Positions 36,298 to 45,373 are shown, counted from the first letter of the stretch. The stretch is DNA of 64,000 nt from Candidatus Bipolaricaulota bacterium (GCA_022838705.1 JALHJZ010000001.1:602689-666688); one strand, 5' to 3'. Notes: a model not told the origin generated them from the sequence alone. Numbers and translations: made by a program.

Positions 36298-36951
36298 CTA
36301 GCGGGCGGGAAGGAGGTAGAGGAAGATTGCGAAGTAGTGGCACATCCCGCCCGCGAGCACCATGAGGTGCCAGATGGCGTGGTTGAACGGAAGGCGCTTC
36401 CACGCGTAGAAGATGATCCCCAAGGTATAGATCACGCCACCGGCGAGGAGGAGCGCGAGCGCCCCCAATGGAACATGGGTCACGACCTGGTGCGCCGCCA
36501 CCACGATCAGCCATCCCATCGCGACGTAGGTGACGACCGATGCCCTGCGCAGGCGCCCCAAAAACAAGGACTTGAACACGACCCCCGCCGCGGCCATCGC
36601 CCACACGACCCCGAGGAGCGCCCACCCCCACGGGTTCCAGAGGCGGATCACGAGGAACGGGGTGTAGGTCCCGGCGATGAGGAGGTAGATCGAGGCGTGG
36701 TCGAGGATCCGGAACACAGCCTTCGCCTGCCGGTTCCGCACGCTGTGGTAGAGGGTCGAGGCGAGATGGGTTAGGACGAGGGTTGTCCCGTACACGACGA
36801 GGCTCGCGATCTGGCCCGCACTCGCTCCCCGCACCACGCCGAGCGCGGCGAGGGCGGCGAGGCCAGCCAGGCTGAGGCCCGTGGCCACGGCGTGGGTGAC
36901 CGCGTTCGCGATCTCCTCGCCTTCCGTGTACTCGGGGAGCTCGCGGTTCAC
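36298..36951 (-). CDS. hemolysin III/PAQR-family membrane protein
   Basis: The 217-residue protein has seven helices and the conserved residues of the YqfA/HlyIII group: NAVTH, ASTLYHS, LDHASIYLLIAGTYTP and HAIWHLMVLAGGMCHYFAI, a set of His and Asp residues that forms a zinc site like that of PAQR ceramidases. The start is GTG 36951, with GGAGG seven bases upstream. The biological role is uncertain, possibly a membrane hydrolase. It overlaps the end of the DUF362 gene upstream by a few bases only in coordinates (the DUF362 stop is at 36953). Confidence 0.86.
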   Translation of the reverse strand: MNRELPEYTEGEEIANAVTHAVATGLSLAGLAALAALGVVRGASAGQIASLVVYGTTLVLTHLASTLYHSVRNRQAKAVFRILDHASIYLLIAGTYTPFLVIRLWNPWGWALLGVVWAMAAAGVVFKSLFLGRLRRASVVTYVAMGWLIVVAAHQVVTHVPLGALALLLAGGVIYTLGIIFYAWKRLPFNHAIWHLMVLAGGMCHYFAIFLYLLPAR

Positions 36952-36952
36952 C

Positions 36953-38110
36953 CTACCTCCGCCGGCGCCGCGCCCGAGCGAACGGGTGGAGCGCCCGTCC
37001 GAGAGGCGATCGCTGGAGGGCGATCGCATCGAACCGGCACACCTCGTGGCAGCACATGCAGCGGATGCACGTCTGACGGTTGATGTGCGCCTTCCCCGCC
37101 GTTACGGTGGCCGCGCCGGTGGGGCAGATGCGGGCGCAGGCCCCGCATCCCACGCAGTTTTGGCGCACGATCTGCGGGCGGAGGGAGAGCTGGCGGGTGA
37201 CGAACTGCGTCAGGAACCGCGGGGCCCAGCCGACGATCTCCCCCGCCGGGATCGGCGGGAGGGCGAAGTCGGCGACGCCGACCGTCGCGATCGGCTCACC
37301 CACGATCTCCACGTCCCTCGCTCCCAGCCCCCGTTCCTGGGCGTAGCGGGTGGTCCGGACGGCGAGCGGATCGAGCCCGATGATCCGCGATGCCACGGCG
37401 TCCACGGCCACCGCATCGCGGCTGGCGAGGATCACCCCGAGCTCGCGCAGCGTCCCATTTGCCGGTCCTGCTCCCGCCATCGCCACAATCCCATCCATGA
37501 TCGTGAGCTGGGGCGGGGCGACCGCGAAGATGTCCACAAGGAGTTGGCTGAACTCGGCGGGGTCCTTGTGCTGCCCGTGGAACGCGGTGCGCAGCCCGCC
37601 GGGGATCACGCCATACATGTTCTTTACCGCGCCGGTGAACAGGGTCAGGGAATGGGTCTTCAGCTTGGGGAGATCGATGATGACGTCCGCTTCGCGGAGC
37701 GCGCGGGCGAGGTAGACCTCCTTGAGGACCACCCCCGCGCACTCCACGCGGGTGAACCCCTCCTCCCGCAGGTTGACGAGCCTCACCCCCAGCCGCTCCG
37801 CCAGGGCGCGGTACCCGGAGATCGCGAACCCATCCGGAGTCGAGGGGTGGAGGTCGTCGCCGACCGTGATGTGCGGCGTGTAGTCCCGCACGACCGCGAG
37901 GACCGCAGCGGTGAACGTGGGATGGGTGACGATCCCCCGCTCGGGAGGGGACGGCGGGGAGAGGTGGTTGATCTTCACGAACACCCGGCTGTCCGGCCGG
38001 AGGATGTCGTCCACCCCTCCAATCGCCGCCAGCGCGGCCTCCACGGCTGAGCGGATCTCCGCCTCATCGTAGGTTCGCACGGCCTTCACGGCGACCGGCG
38101 TGGGAATCAT
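36953..38110 (-). CDS. DUF362 protein with C-terminal 2x[4Fe-4S] ferredoxin domain
   Basis: The 385-residue protein has a DUF362 domain (about 1-290, with VFVKINHLSP, DLPKLKTHSL and NMYGVIPGG) and two [4Fe-4S] motifs, CVGCGACARICP and CIRCMCCHEVCR, before a very basic tail (RARRRRR). DUF362 proteins are widespread in anaerobes and often linked to electron transfer, but their reaction is not known. ATG 38110 is preferred to a TTG start eight codons earlier. It follows the cyclase gene by about 28 bases on the same strand. Confidence 0.85.
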   Translation of the reverse strand: MIPTPVAVKAVRTYDEAEIRSAVEAALAAIGGVDDILRPDSRVFVKINHLSPPSPPERGIVTHPTFTAAVLAVVRDYTPHITVGDDLHPSTPDGFAISGYRALAERLGVRLVNLREEGFTRVECAGVVLKEVYLARALREADVIIDLPKLKTHSLTLFTGAVKNMYGVIPGGLRTAFHGQHKDPAEFSQLLVDIFAVAPPQLTIMDGIVAMAGAGPANGTLRELGVILASRDAVAVDAVASRIIGLDPLAVRTTRYAQERGLGARDVEIVGEPIATVGVADFALPPIPAGEIVGWAPRFLTQFVTRQLSLRPQIVRQNCVGCGACARICPTGAATVTAGKAHINRQTCIRCMCCHEVCRFDAIALQRSPLGRALHPFARARRRRR

Positions 38111-38138
38111 GGATGATGGAACCTCGGGGTCCAACGGC

Positions 38139-40415
38139 CTACCCCGCCGCCACCGGGGGCGCCTCTTCGGGGAACCCCATCTTAACGAGGTAGTCCTGGA
38201 ACCGGGGGTCGGACCGGGCGCTATCGAACCAGGGATGGACCTTGAGAAGGCGTAGCCCCGGATCGCGTGCCTGGAAGGACTTCTCGAGCCAGGCCAGGCC
38301 CTCGTCCACGTGCCCGAGGGCGAAATGAGCGGAGGCGACCGTGAACGCGTGGCCGAGTCCGGAATCCTTTCTCTCCAGTGCCCGCAGGTTTTCCTCGGCG
38401 GTCGTCGTCTCCCCCATCCCGGCGTAGGTCACGACCCGGGACGCTTGGATCTCGGTCTGCAGTCGGTCCGTCTTGGCGACCCTCGCTTCGGCCTTCCGGA
38501 ATGCTTCCAGGGCCTGCTCGTGCCGCCCGAGCAGGGTGTACACGATGCCGAGGGTGACGCGGGGCTGAACCCATTCCGGATCGAGATCGAGGGTCCGCTG
38601 AAGCTGGACGATCGCCTCCTCGTACTGCCGGGCGAAGACGAGGCACCGCCCGTAGGTGTGGTTCGCGATCGGCGAATTGGGCTCCATGACGAGGACCTTG
38701 TTCATGGTCTCCAGGGCCTCGTCGAAGCGGCCGAGGAACGTGAAATGGTCCGCGAACGCCCGGCGCACCGCGCTGCTGTTGGGATCGAGATCGAGGGCCT
38801 TGTTGAGCTCCGCCTCGGCCTCGGCCCACTTCCCCGCCGTCTGAAGGACGGAAGCGAGGGACAGGTGGCCCTCCACGAAGTCGGCGGCGAGGGCCTGCGC
38901 CCGGCGGTGTTGATCGAGGGCTTCGCTGAACTGCCCGGACTCCCAGAGGATGGCGGACAGGGCCATGTTGATGATTGGGGAGAGGGGGTCGAGGGCGAGG
39001 GCGCGCTTCATCTCGGCGAGGGCCTCCGACGTCCGGCCGAGGTCGCTCAGGAGGTTGGCGTACCAATGGCGGGCGGTGGCGTAGTTTGGGTTCTGCTCGA
39101 TCGCCTTCTTGAACCGGGCAGCCGCCCGCTCCGTGTCGTGCTCGAACAGCCACTCGATGAGAGCCAGCGACGTGTTCGCCTCAGCGAGGTCCTCGTCCAG
39201 TTCGAGGGCCTTCTGCGCCGCCTCCTTGGCGAGGGGGAGCGCCTCGTGCACCGGCAGATGTCCTTGGCTGGCGAGCACGCTGTAGGAGTCCGCCAAGCCA
39301 GCGTAGGCGAGGGCGTAGTAGGGATCGGCCGCGATCACATCCTGGAAGATCTCGATCGCTCGCTTGAGGCCACTCGCGGAACGCTGGTTCCAGAAATGGC
39401 GGCCCTTCAGGTACAGCATGTAGATGTCCACATCCCGCGCTCCCGCTGGCTGGAGGCGTCGCTCCTCGCCAGCGACGAGCTTCACCTCAAGCATCTCCGC
39501 CACCTTGTGCGCGATCTCGGTCTGGACAGCAAGCACGTCCTCGAGCTTGCGGTCATAGGCCTCCGACCACAGGTGTTCCTCGGTCTGGGCATCGATGAGC
39601 TGGAGGTTGATCCGCAGCTGGTGGTCCACCTTGCGCACGCTGCCCTCCAGCACCGTGGCCACCCTCAGCTCCTGGGCGATCTCGGCGATGGACTTCTTGG
39701 TCCCCTTGTACTTCATGACCGAGGTCTGGGCGATCACGCGCAGTCCGCGGATTCGGGAGAGGGTGAAGATGAGCTCCTCCGTCATCCCGTCGGCGAAGAA
39801 GGCGTCGGCTGGGTCAGGGCTGGTGTTTGCGAGGGGGAGGACGGCGATCCGCGTGCGGTCCACCGGGCGCGGTTCCTCCGGCCGGACCTGGGACCACGGG
39901 AACGCCACCGCGTACACCTCCGTCGGCACGCGGACATTCTTCAGGGCTTGCCTTCCCATGCTGACGAGCGGGAAGTGCACCTTGTTCCACACGTGATCGT
40001 ACACCTGGGCAGAGATGCAAACTCCCTCCGGCTCAGCAAGCGGGGCGATCCGTGACGCCACGTTCACTCCATCCCCGAACAGGTCACCCTGGCGGTGGAC
40101 GACATCTCCGACATGGACCCCGATCCGGATCCGGATCCGGCGCTCGGGGGGCTGAGAGGTGTTCCGCGCATGGAGGGCCTCCTGGATTGCAATCGCGCAC
40201 CGCGTCGCCTGGAGGGCGCTGGGGAACTCGACGAGGAACCCATCGCCCATCGCCTTGACCACCCGTCCGCCGTGGGAGGAGAACAGGGGGCGCAGTAGGG
40301 CATCGTGTTCCTCGAGGAGCTTGAGCGAGAGGTCCTCGTTCGTCTGCCCAAGGAGGGTGTACCCGACGATGTCGGTGATCAGGATCGCGCTCAGACGGCG
40401 TTCCTCTTCAGGCAT
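38139..40415 (-). CDS. class III adenylate/guanylate cyclase with TolB-like and TPR domains
   Basis: The 758-residue protein has an N-terminal class III cyclase domain (1-180) with metal-binding ITDIVGYT and GDGFLVEF, the substrate Lys in VVKAMGDG, and NVASRI for the transition state. Residues about 205-345 resemble the TolB/FlgO-like domain (LPLANTSPD, DGMTEELIFTLSRI, VLEGSVRK). At least ten TPR motifs follow. There is no membrane helix, so it is cytoplasmic. This architecture is common in bacteria with many signalling cyclases and probably makes cAMP in response to an unknown partner. GGGGGGAG precedes ATG 40415, and TATAAT lies 28 bases upstream. Confidence 0.88.
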   Translation of the reverse strand: MPEEERRLSAILITDIVGYTLLGQTNEDLSLKLLEEHDALLRPLFSSHGGRVVKAMGDGFLVEFPSALQATRCAIAIQEALHARNTSQPPERRIRIRIGVHVGDVVHRQGDLFGDGVNVASRIAPLAEPEGVCISAQVYDHVWNKVHFPLVSMGRQALKNVRVPTEVYAVAFPWSQVRPEEPRPVDRTRIAVLPLANTSPDPADAFFADGMTEELIFTLSRIRGLRVIAQTSVMKYKGTKKSIAEIAQELRVATVLEGSVRKVDHQLRINLQLIDAQTEEHLWSEAYDRKLEDVLAVQTEIAHKVAEMLEVKLVAGEERRLQPAGARDVDIYMLYLKGRHFWNQRSASGLKRAIEIFQDVIAADPYYALAYAGLADSYSVLASQGHLPVHEALPLAKEAAQKALELDEDLAEANTSLALIEWLFEHDTERAAARFKKAIEQNPNYATARHWYANLLSDLGRTSEALAEMKRALALDPLSPIINMALSAILWESGQFSEALDQHRRAQALAADFVEGHLSLASVLQTAGKWAEAEAELNKALDLDPNSSAVRRAFADHFTFLGRFDEALETMNKVLVMEPNSPIANHTYGRCLVFARQYEEAIVQLQRTLDLDPEWVQPRVTLGIVYTLLGRHEQALEAFRKAEARVAKTDRLQTEIQASRVVTYAGMGETTTAEENLRALERKDSGLGHAFTVASAHFALGHVDEGLAWLEKSFQARDPGLRLLKVHPWFDSARSDPRFQDYLVKMGFPEEAPPVAAG

Positions 40416-40442
40416 GGTCGCTCCCCCCTTCCGGATATTCGC

Positions 40443-40448
40443 ATTATA
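40443..40448 (-). promoter_or_regulatory. -10 box of the cyclase-TPR gene
   Basis: A perfect TATAAT on the minus strand gives a leader of about 20 bases that holds the GGGGGGAG ribosome site. The -35 region has no clear hexamer. Confidence 0.55.
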
Positions 40449-40542
40449 CCGAGCCCCCTGGGCTTCCCGTGGCGGAGCGAGGGCGGCGGCGCTACGATCC
40501 GCCGGCCTTTCCCCGATGCGGGGGAGGGCCGAGGGGGCGATC

Positions 40543-41463
40543 GTGGCGAGCGATCTGCAGGTGCTTCTCGCCGTGCGCGATCTCAAGAAGAGCTACGGCA
40601 CCGTCCACGCCGTGGACGGGGTCTCGTTCGCGGTCCGGGTGGGGACCGTGTTCACCCTGCTTGGGCCCAATGGAGCCGGCAAGACGACGACCCTGGAGAT
40701 CCTCGAGGGGATCCGCGACGCGGACTCCGGCGAGATCGAGATGTTCGGGGCCCGGGTGCGGCGGGTGACGGCGGGGATGAAGGGACGGATGGGCGTGCTG
40801 CTCCAGGAGGGCGGGTTCGAGCCCTACCTCCGGGTGCGGGAGGTCCTCGCCCTGTTCGCGTCGTTCTTCGATCGGCCGCGGCCGGTAGCGGAGGTCCTGG
40901 CCGAGGTCGCGCTCGAGGACAAGGCCGGGAGCCTGGTGCGGCACCTGTCGGGAGGGCAGAAGCAGCGCCTCGCCCTCGGCGCTGCCCTCATCAACGATCC
41001 GGACCTTGTGTTCCTCGACGAGCCCACCACCGGGCTCGATCCCCAAGCCCGCCGCAACATCTGGGCGATCGCCGAGCGCCTGAAAGGGGAGGGGAAAACG
41101 ATCGTCCTCACCACCCACTACATGGAGGAGGCGGAGGCCCTCTCCGATGAGGTGTGCATCATGGACCACGGCCGCGTGATCGCCCACGGCAGCCCGCGCG
41201 ACCTCACGTCCAGCCTCGGGCAGGAGACGCTCATCGAGTTCGACGCGTTCGACCTCAGCCCGGAGGCGTTGGCGAGCCTTCCCGGGGAGGCACACGGGGA
41301 CGGGACGACGGTGACCCTGACGACGCCCGATCTGGTGGCGGCGCTGGAGGGGCTCCTCTCCTGGTCCCGTGACCGAGGGATCCCCCTCCGGAACATGGTC
41401 GTGCGCCAGCCGAACCTGGAAGACGTGTTCCTCTCCCTCACCGGGAGGAGGCTCCGCGCGTGA
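40543..41463 (+). CDS. ABC transporter ATPase
   Basis: The protein (306 residues from GTG 40543; ATG 40516 is in frame) has Walker A GPNGAGKTT, the Q-loop in GVLLQEGG, the signature LSGGQKQRLAL, Walker B LVFLDEPTTGLDP and the switch His in LTTHYMEEAE. The C-terminal 80 residues are the DUF4162-like extension of drug and lipid exporters. It energises the two permeases that follow, which overlap by four bases each (GTGA and ATGA). A TACGAT box (40493-40498) lies upstream. Confidence 0.9.
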   Translation: MASDLQVLLAVRDLKKSYGTVHAVDGVSFAVRVGTVFTLLGPNGAGKTTTLEILEGIRDADSGEIEMFGARVRRVTAGMKGRMGVLLQEGGFEPYLRVREVLALFASFFDRPRPVAEVLAEVALEDKAGSLVRHLSGGQKQRLALGAALINDPDLVFLDEPTTGLDPQARRNIWAIAERLKGEGKTIVLTTHYMEEAEALSDEVCIMDHGRVIAHGSPRDLTSSLGQETLIEFDAFDLSPEALASLPGEAHGDGTTVTLTTPDLVAALEGLLSWSRDRGIPLRNMVVRQPNLEDVFLSLTGRRLRA

Positions 41464-42653
41464 GGGCCGTTCTCCAACTGGCGCGGTGTTCCCTCGGTAC
41501 CGCGTTGCGGGAGAAGGAAACCTTGTTCTGGTTCGTCGTGTTCCCGCTCCTCCTCCTCTCGGTCCTGACGCTCGTGTTCGGGCACCTCGGGGAAGAGGGG
41601 ACGATGAACTTCACCGTCGCGCTCGCGAACCTCGACCGGGAGGAGGGGGTCGCGTCGGTGGTGGAGGAGGTGTTCGTCTCCCTGTCCGCCCCGCCCCGAG
41701 CGGGAGAGGAGCCCCTCTTTACCCTGCGCCAGCCCGCTTCCGGGGAGGATGCGGAGCGGTTCCTCGCCCGGGAGAGGGAGGCGGTCCGGCTGGGGGACGT
41801 CGCGGCCCTGATCGTGATCCCGCCCGGGTTCAGCTCCGCGGCGCTGGCGGCCCTGGTCGGGTCCGGATCCCCTGCTTTGCTCGCGGTGTACGCGAGCGAC
41901 GCGAACGCCGCCTCGACCATGGCCGCGGATGTCGTGGCGCAGGTCCTGGCGCGGCTGAACCGGGAGCTCCTCACCCAAGCCGGCCTCTACCAGCCGGCGG
42001 CCGCGACCCCCGTGCGCACGGAGTGGATCGGGGAGGCCAGTGCGCCCGTGGCTTACGTGGACTTCCTCCTCCCGGGGATCGTCCTCATGGCGTTCTTCAT
42101 GGGCGGGCTGCTCAACGTGCCGGGGACGATCCTCTTCTCGCGGGACCTGAAGATCCTCCGCCGCTACTGGGTGACCCCCCTCCGCGTACCGCAGTACCTC
42201 GCTGGGTTCGCGCTTGGGTACCTGGCGATGTGCGGGCTCCAGTTCACCCTCCTTCTCCTCCTCGGCCGGGTGGGCTTCGGAGCCACGGTGGCGTTCACCC
42301 GGCCCTTGGCCGTCGGGTACCTCGTCCTGGCGGCGGTCACGTTCCTCGCGTTCGGGTTCTTCGTCGCTTCGCTCGCCAAGACGGCGCAGTCGGGGATGGC
42401 CATCGCCAACATCATCAACATGCCGCTCCTGTTCCTAAGCGGCCTCTTCTTCCCGGTGGCGGACCTCCCGCTGTTCCTGCGCGTCCTCCTCTACCTCAAC
42501 CCGTTGAGCTACCTCGCGGAAGGGCTCCGCTTCTCCCTCGGGACAGGGCAGGCCACCCTCCCTCTCCCTCTGACGTTCCTCGTGCCCCTCGGGTGGACGG
42601 GGCTGTCCGCGGCCGTCGCCGTGCGGCGTCTGCGGTGGGACGTGGCCCGATGA
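41460..42653 (+). CDS. ABC-2 type transporter permease, first subunit
   Basis: The 397-residue protein has an N-terminal helix, a large extracytoplasmic domain of about 150 residues and five C-terminal helices ending LNPLSYLAEGLRFSLG, the usual ABC-2 C-terminal motif. It starts with GTG overlapping the ATPase stop. With the next gene it forms a heterodimeric exporter; the substrate (drug, lipid or polysaccharide) cannot be predicted. Confidence 0.88.
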   Translation: MRAVLQLARCSLGTALREKETLFWFVVFPLLLLSVLTLVFGHLGEEGTMNFTVALANLDREEGVASVVEEVFVSLSAPPRAGEEPLFTLRQPASGEDAERFLAREREAVRLGDVAALIVIPPGFSSAALAALVGSGSPALLAVYASDANAASTMAADVVAQVLARLNRELLTQAGLYQPAAATPVRTEWIGEASAPVAYVDFLLPGIVLMAFFMGGLLNVPGTILFSRDLKILRRYWVTPLRVPQYLAGFALGYLAMCGLQFTLLLLLGRVGFGATVAFTRPLAVGYLVLAAVTFLAFGFFVASLAKTAQSGMAIANIINMPLLFLSGLFFPVADLPLFLRVLLYLNPLSYLAEGLRFSLGTGQATLPLPLTFLVPLGWTGLSAAVAVRRLRWDVAR

Positions 42654-43714
42654 CCGGGTTCCGGAAGCTCCTCCGGACGCAGGCCCTCGTCTTCCTACGG
42701 GACAAGGTCGCGTTGTTCTTCATCCTCCTGTTCCCCGTCGTGTTCATCCTCATCTTCGGGTTCGTGTGGGGAGGGAGCGAGGGCGGGGGGAAGGTGACCC
42801 TCGGCCTCCTCGTCGTCGGGGAACGCGATGCCCTGCTCGACGAGGTCCTCACCTCCCAGGACACGGTGACGGTGCGGCAGTACGAGGACCGCGCCGAGCT
42901 CGAGGCCGACCTCGCCCAGCAGGTGCTCGGCCTGGGGTTGGTGTGGGATGGGGAGGAGCTCCTCTTTCTCCAGGATCCAACCCGCGTTCAGGAGGGGTAC
43001 GCCCTGGCCGAGGTGGCCCAGGGGATCGCGGCGGAGCTCAACCTACGCCGGCAGGGGTTGGCCCCGGTGATCCAGGTGGAGCGGGTGAGCGTTGGGCGAA
43101 CGCCGGCCGGCTGGTTCACGCTGGTCGTGCCGGGGATCATGGCGTTCTCGGTCCTCATGTCGGGGCTCCTCGCCGTATCGGGGCGCATCACCCAGATGAA
43201 GGAGCGAAGGCTCCTCGATCGCCTCCTCGTGACCCCCATGTCCCCCACCGCCCTCCTCGGAGCGATCGGCCTGGTGCGGCTGGGGGTGGGGTTCGTCTCT
43301 ACCACGATTACACTGGGCCTGGCCGTGGTTCTGTTCCGCGTTCAGTTCGAGGTGAACTGGGGCCTGTACACGGTGTTCGTCATCGCGGCGACCAGCGGGG
43401 CGATGGGGTTGGGCACGCTGATCGCCCTCGTCGTGCGCCGTCCGACCAGCGCGAGCACGGTGGCGAACATCCTCGCCCAGATCATGCTCTTCCTGTCAGG
43501 GGTTTACTTTCCCCTGGAGATCATGCCCGCGTTCCTCCGCGCGGTGGGCCGCGTCGTCCCCCTCACGTACATGGTCGAGGGGATGAGGTACGTGACCGGC
43601 GTGGCCGACATGTCCGCCTCGAGGTTCGCCCTCGTCACGGCGGGGTTGTTCGGGGTGGGGCTCGGCCTGTTCCCCGCTCTCAGCCGGTACGTGGTCAGGG
43701 TCGGACGCCGCTAG
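42650..43714 (+). CDS. ABC-2 type transporter permease, second subunit
   Basis: The 354-residue protein shares the layout of its neighbour: N-terminal helix with DKVALFFILLFPVVFILIFG, an external domain of about 120 residues, then five helices with QIMLFLSGVYFPLEIMPAFLRAVGRVVPLTYMVEGMRYV. ATG 42650 overlaps the previous stop as ATGA. It ends the exporter operon and overlaps a small minus-strand reading frame by four bases. Confidence 0.88.
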   Translation: MTGFRKLLRTQALVFLRDKVALFFILLFPVVFILIFGFVWGGSEGGGKVTLGLLVVGERDALLDEVLTSQDTVTVRQYEDRAELEADLAQQVLGLGLVWDGEELLFLQDPTRVQEGYALAEVAQGIAAELNLRRQGLAPVIQVERVSVGRTPAGWFTLVVPGIMAFSVLMSGLLAVSGRITQMKERRLLDRLLVTPMSPTALLGAIGLVRLGVGFVSTTITLGLAVVLFRVQFEVNWGLYTVFVIAATSGAMGLGTLIALVVRRPTSASTVANILAQIMLFLSGVYFPLEIMPAFLRAVGRVVPLTYMVEGMRYVTGVADMSASRFALVTAGLFGVGLGLFPALSRYVVRVGRR

Positions 43715-43812
43715 GGGTTCAGGTAGTGGCAGAGTCCATCCGCGCTGCGGCAAGGGGGGCCCCGCGGCACTCCCCGGCTGAGGGCGACGTTGTCGCGGAG
43801 CACCTCCACCAT
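43711..43812 (-). CDS. small cysteine-containing protein, unknown
   Basis: In the 131-base gap between the exporter and the sigma factor the minus strand encodes 33 residues starting MVEVLRDNVALSRG and ending in CRSADGLCHYLNP. It is preceded by a perfect CAGGAGG at the right distance from the ATG, better than most genes in the window. Two cysteines and one His sit in the last 13 residues. I do not recognise it; it may be a small metal-binding protein, a peptide precursor or a chance frame. Confidence 0.4.
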   Translation of the reverse strand: MVEVLRDNVALSRGVPRGPPCRSADGLCHYLNP

Positions 43813-43845
43813 TGAACCTCCTGCCCCCCAACGGGCACATACTGA

Positions 43846-44421
43846 ATGAACGGAGAGGGTAGAGTTCACGCCCGGCGGCTGCGGTACGAGCAGCGGGGGA
43901 GAGGAGAGCTATTGGCGGACGATCGGGATTTGGTGGGCCAGGTGGCGCGCGGGAATGGACGGGCGTTCCGCGCCCTCTACGAGCGGTACGCCGATCGGGT
44001 GTTCCGCTACGCGCTCACCCTCCTCCGGAACCGGCATCTTGCCGAAGAGGTGGTGCAGGAGACGATGGTCGCCGTGTGGAACGGGGCGGACAAGTTTGAG
44101 GGGAGATCCCAGGTCTCGACGTGGATCTTCGGGATCGCCCGCCATCACGCGTACCGCATCGGGCGGGGCGAGGTGAAGGGCGAACGGGTCCCCGACGAAG
44201 AGGGGGAATCCCCGGATCCCGCCCTTATGGTGGAGCAGGAGGTGCGGGTGCAACGGGCGGTGGCGGGGCTGCCCCCTGACCAGCGCGAGGTCGTGTTCCT
44301 CGCGTTCTACGCGGGCCTCCCCTACGAGGAGATCGCCCGGGTGCAAGGGGTTCCGGAGGGGACGGTGAAGTCGCGGATGTTCCACGCCAAGAAGCGGCTC
44401 GCCGAGGAGCTCAGGCCATGA
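43846..44421 (+). CDS. ECF-family RNA polymerase sigma factor
   Basis: The protein has region 2 (YERYADRVFRYALTLLRNRHLAEEVVQETMVAVW, STWIFGIARHHAYR) and region 4 (LPPDQREVVFLAFYAGLPYEEIARVQGVPEGTVKSRMFHAKKRL). From ATG 43846 it is 191 residues; TTG 43912, which follows GAGGAGAGC and gives LADDRDLVGQV as N terminus, is an alternative start that fits the family better. It overlaps the downstream anti-sigma gene as ATGA. Confidence 0.9.
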   Translation: MNGEGRVHARRLRYEQRGRGELLADDRDLVGQVARGNGRAFRALYERYADRVFRYALTLLRNRHLAEEVVQETMVAVWNGADKFEGRSQVSTWIFGIARHHAYRIGRGEVKGERVPDEEGESPDPALMVEQEVRVQRAVAGLPPDQREVVFLAFYAGLPYEEIARVQGVPEGTVKSRMFHAKKRLAEELRP

Positions 44422-44774
44422 CGTGCGACGAGGCACGGGAGCGGATCCCGTTCTATGCGGCGCGGGCCCTCCCCAAGCCGGAAGGGGCGGCCCTCCTCGA
44501 GCACGTGGTGGGCTGCGAGCTCTGCCAGGGGGAGCTCGTGGAGGCGATGCGCCTCGGGCACGAACTTCGCGCCGCGTTCGCGCGGCTCCCGGGCCCGCCC
44601 GCGGGGACGTGGCTGTCGGTGGCCGCGCGGACGGTGGGCGCGTCCCTCCTCGCGGTGGGTGTGGGGGCGGAGATTGCGGGCTTGACCCTCGCTGTAGAGG
44701 CCACGAAGTCCGGGTTCTCGGTCACGGGGAGCCTGTCCCTCCTCGGGCGGGAAGTCCCGGTATTGCGGATCTAG
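44418..44774 (+). CDS. zinc-finger anti-sigma factor
   Basis: The 118-residue protein begins with a putative zinc finger of the ZAS type (C3, then H...GCELC, giving the HxxxCxxC pattern) and has one or two membrane helices (about 68-92, SVAARTVGASLLAVGVGAEIAGLTL). It would hold the overlapping sigma factor at the membrane until a redox or envelope signal releases it. Signal type is not evident. Confidence 0.82.
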   Translation: MTCDEARERIPFYAARALPKPEGAALLEHVVGCELCQGELVEAMRLGHELRAAFARLPGPPAGTWLSVAARTVGASLLAVGVGAEIAGLTLAVEATKSGFSVTGSLSLLGREVPVLRI

Positions 44775-44787
44775 AAGGAGGTAGACG

Positions 44788-45096
44788 ATGAGCGACGAAG
44801 AGAAAGAGGGGAAGACCGACGTGGAGGAGCTGCGTGGGGTGCTGGATGTCGTCACGCAGCAGGTGCCAGGGCTCCTCAAGGGGCTGCGCGACGTCCTGTA
44901 CTCGAAGGAAGCGGCGGAGAGCATGGCCGATGCGGTGGGCACGTTCTACAAGAAGCTCGTGGAGTCCGGCATTCCCAAGGAGGAAGCGCTCGAGATGGCC
45001 CGCGGGTACATGATCAACCTCCGCGAGCTGTTCAAGGGGGTCCAGTCCGGCAAGGGCGTGGGCGTCCAGATGGGCGACGAAGAGGAGGACGACTGA
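44788..45096 (+). CDS. acidic helical protein of unknown function
   Basis: The 102-residue protein starts 13 bases after the anti-sigma gene behind a good AAGGAGG. It is predicted to be mostly helical (TDVEELRGVLDVVTQQVPGL, ESMADAVGTFYKKLVESG) with very acidic ends (MSDEEKEG and GDEEEDD) and no cysteine. I do not recognise the family. Position suggests that it belongs to the sigma factor module and may be one of its targets. Confidence 0.7.
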   Translation: MSDEEKEGKTDVEELRGVLDVVTQQVPGLLKGLRDVLYSKEAAESMADAVGTFYKKLVESGIPKEEALEMARGYMINLRELFKGVQSGKGVGVQMGDEEEDD

Positions 45097-45131
45097 GACG
45101 GCTGTGGCACGGGATCAGGGCGGCGGGGGCA

Positions 45132-45347
45132 GTGGTCCGCCTCCTCGCCGCCCTGATCGGGTTCTCCATCGGATACGTGTGGGTCCGGCGCCGAGCGGTG
45201 GCCACCTTTCGCCGCCAGCTGCGCCGCCAGGGAGTGCCCGCCGCCGAGGCAGCGGTGCTCGCCTCTGACTACCGGGAAGCGTTCCGGCTCTCCGCTCTCG
45301 CGTCGAGGATCGGCCGTCACAACTCGCGGCCGGCGGACGGTAGCTGA
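45132..45347 (+). CDS. small membrane-anchored basic protein
   Basis: The 71-residue frame from GTG 45132 has one N-terminal helix (VRLLAALIGFSIGYVW) and a basic, helical remainder (RRRAVATFRRQLRRQG). The frame is open back to the previous stop, but only non-standard starts exist there. It follows the acidic protein closely and its opposite charge suggests possible interaction; that is speculation. Confidence 0.5.
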   Translation: MVRLLAALIGFSIGYVWVRRRAVATFRRQLRRQGVPAAEAAVLASDYREAFRLSALASRIGRHNSRPADGS

Positions 45348-45362
45348 CTCCCCATCCTCAGG

Positions 45363-45368
45363 TATAAT
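45363..45368 (+). promoter_or_regulatory. -10 box of the NYN-nuclease gene
   Basis: A perfect TATAAT lies 50 bases before the ATG at 45419. It gives a leader of about 44 bases, unusual in this window, which contains a stable hairpin. Confidence 0.55.
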
Positions 45369-45373
45369 CTAAC

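Noticed and set aside
38132..38134. TTG 38134 as start of the DUF362 gene
   Set aside because: The extra eight residues have no family similarity and ATG 38110 is available.
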